Shown here one piece after another: positions 35,201 to 35,336 of a stretch of DNA of 35,336 bases. Source of the stretch: an uncultured Akkermansia sp. Lineage in GTDB: Bacteria; Verrucomicrobiota; Verrucomicrobiia; Verrucomicrobiales; Akkermansiaceae. Location: positions 1 through 35,336 of the forward strand of contig CANRET010000018.1 of the NCBI GenBank assembly GCA_947629715.1. The letters are read 5' to 3'. The number at the start of each line of letters is the position of its first letter. Within the stretch, counting starts at the first letter, position 1. Below the pieces are notes generated by a model. The model was given only the letters and a program-made list of their open reading frames with translations, was not told the origin of the DNA and ran no database searches. Both the position numbers and the translations under genes were made by a program.

Positions 35201-35226
35201 CAATGGATCATCTCATTCTCGTTCAT
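32224..35226 (-). CDS. Membrane-anchored giant Sel1-repeat protein C
   Basis: This 1000-residue protein has the same architecture as protein A: a cytoplasmic Sel1-like unit (1-50), a Pro/Ala/Thr-rich linker (52-98), a basic patch KKGGRRK, a transmembrane helix at about 108-127, and a conserved neck EDPYVAYQRLTKEGK. About 23-24 Sel1 repeats follow, ending AAKKALQNLRF. Its repeats are mostly of the EAVKWYRAAAEQG type, closer to protein B than to A, with several KWWQKAAEQG variants. One 35-residue unit (CYARYELGEDMTEAV, near 32846-32905) lacks the GxGV loop. The likely role is periplasmic scaffolding from the inner membrane; partners are unknown. Confidence 0.85.
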   Translation of the reverse strand: MNENEMIHWVREEAERGDAEAAMTLAECYMKGEGVEKNEEEALAWFRKAAEMKSKGSAATDAAPESASDLAPTTVAPAQSSTPAPVAPTPAVAPQTTQPKKGGRRKLWVAVAAGLVVMIGGGVGAYYVLREDPYVAYQRLTKEGKVIEAMERLREAAEDGNAVAQGKLGECYANGESVSKDMAEAVKWYRAAAEQGNAEAQCRLGVCYKRGNGVRKDYEQAVKWYRAAVEGGNIAAQGELGVCYENGWGVSKDMAEAVKWYRTSAEQGDPYAQCGLGACYYSGNGVRKDVTEAVKWWQKAAEQGHAGAQGALGACYANGWGVSKDMTEAAKWYRMAAEQGNAEGQYALGVCYANGEGVDKDIAEAVKWYRTAAEQGNAKAQSNLGGCYYAGSGVGKDVAEAVKWWQKAAEQGHAGAQGALGVCYANGEGVSKDVAEAVKWYRAAAEQGYAEAQNNLGWCYEKGNGVSKDLMEAVKWWQKAAEQGYAQAQAALGVCYANGEGVSKDVAEAVKWWQKAAEQGHAVAQWNLGVCYANGNEVSKNYAEAVKWFRAAAEQGNAQGQYNLGVCYANGNGVSKNYAEAVKWYRAAAEQGDAKAQNSLGWCYANGSGVDKDIAEAVKWYRSAAEQGNANAQLNLGVCYYNGNGVSKNYAEAVKWFRAAAEQGHAQGQYNLGVCYANGWGVSKNYAEAVKWYRAAAEQGYTDAQNNLGWCYANGEGVSKDMAEAVKWYRSAAEQGDAEAQCRLGVCYYNGDGVSKDVTEAVKWFRLAAEQGVEVAQVALGVCYARYELGEDMTEAVKWLRAAAGQGDAEAQYKLGVCYESGNGMSKDIAEAVKWYRAAAEQGQAGAQCGLGVCYATGNGVSKNLKEAVKWFRAAAEQGQADAQCNLGKCYATGKGVSKNLKEAVKWYRAAAEQGNADAQFLLGLCYEEGDGVSKDMTEAVKWVRLAAEQGHAGAQFSLGVCYEIGWGVSRDMAEAVKWYRAAAEQGDEAAKKALQNLRF
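32240..34788 (-). repeat. Tandem 108-bp Sel1-coding repeats of protein C
   Basis: About 23-24 units. Higher-order duplication is visible: runs such as the NYAEAVKWFRAAAEQG..QGQYNLGVCYANG pair recur in the same order within the array and in the array of protein B. Confidence 0.78.
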
Positions 35227-35232
35227 ATTGTT

Positions 35233-35336
35233 TTAAGAGGTTATCGTTCGTGTTTCTCGAAGGCGCAGCTTCTCTCCCACTACTTCACCCCATTGCATCG
35301 CCTCACCCAGTCGTCTTACGCTTCTCATTTGAAATC
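35233..35336 (-). pseudogene. 3' end of a further Sel1-type gene at the right edge, stop codon lost
   Basis: The minus strand is open from the window edge to a TAA at 35233-35235 and reads VVGEKLRLRETRTITS. The DNA around KLRLRE aligns with the Sel1 gene ends (LRKLRF then TGA), with the TGA replaced by CGA. It is followed by the same GAAAC-ACGAACGATA-ACAATATG junction that lies between proteins B and A. The body of that gene is outside the window. Confidence 0.5.

Overview
The window reads as a gut-type Gram-negative chromosome, most likely Verrucomicrobiota or another PVC-group member. This is an inference from the gene families: secreted caspase (C14) proteins with beta-propeller-like fronts, DUF4384, LPP20 and FlgT-like proteins, Sel1 giants, many small lipoproteins, and a ParC carrying the HPHGDASIG variant. 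There are no rRNA, tRNA or CRISPR features. Almost everything is on the minus strand; only a tyrosine recombinase (21305-22306) and parC (22556-24673) are on the plus strand.

Region 1 (1-10288, left part of the caspase island). Two small overlapping genes sit at the left edge, one with an apparent frameshift in an A7 run. They follow two giant secreted caspases (470-4435 and 4466-8566), a lipoprotein (8596-9210) and an HNH-like nuclease (9316-10209). Region 2 (10329-16692) holds a third caspase with ankyrin and Sel1 repeats, another lipoprotein, a fragment of a lost ankyrin-caspase gene, and an OLD-type ATPase/TOPRIM nuclease. Region 3 (16720-21059) is a tight operon whose products resemble the FlgO, FlgP (LPP20) and FlgT outer-membrane ring proteins, with two extra lipoproteins; the FlgO-like protein carries DUF4384, a domain known for its association with caspases. 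No flagellar genes are visible.

The main structural result is that regions 1 and 2 look like copies of one modular unit, in transcription order: 3' end of the DUF4384 gene, a nuclease cargo gene, a lipoprotein, then a caspase. The cargo is an OLD nuclease in one copy and an HNH-like protein in the other. A degraded DUF4384 3' end is still recognisable just upstream of the HNH gene (10234-10288), with a junction like the one before the OLD gene. The caspases share a nearly constant core but have exchanged N- and C-terminal modules. One has fused in frame to the mature part of a lipoprotein.

Region 4 (21060-21304) separates the FlgT-led operon from the divergent recombinase. It contains a perfect 14-bp inverted repeat (21115-21128 and 21281-21294) bounding 152 bp. 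This is the layout of an invertible promoter worked by the neighbouring tyrosine recombinase, so the operon may be phase-variable.

Region 5 (22307-26488) is ordinary chromosome: parC with its promoter, and a convergent secreted DUF4139 protein. Region 6 (26606-35336) is a Sel1 array: a lipoprotein, three large Sel1 proteins, a truncated paralogue, and the 3' end of a further Sel1 gene at the right edge. Repeated junction sequences show it grew by tandem duplication.

No gene-free stretch exceeds 300 bases once the small genes at the left end are counted.
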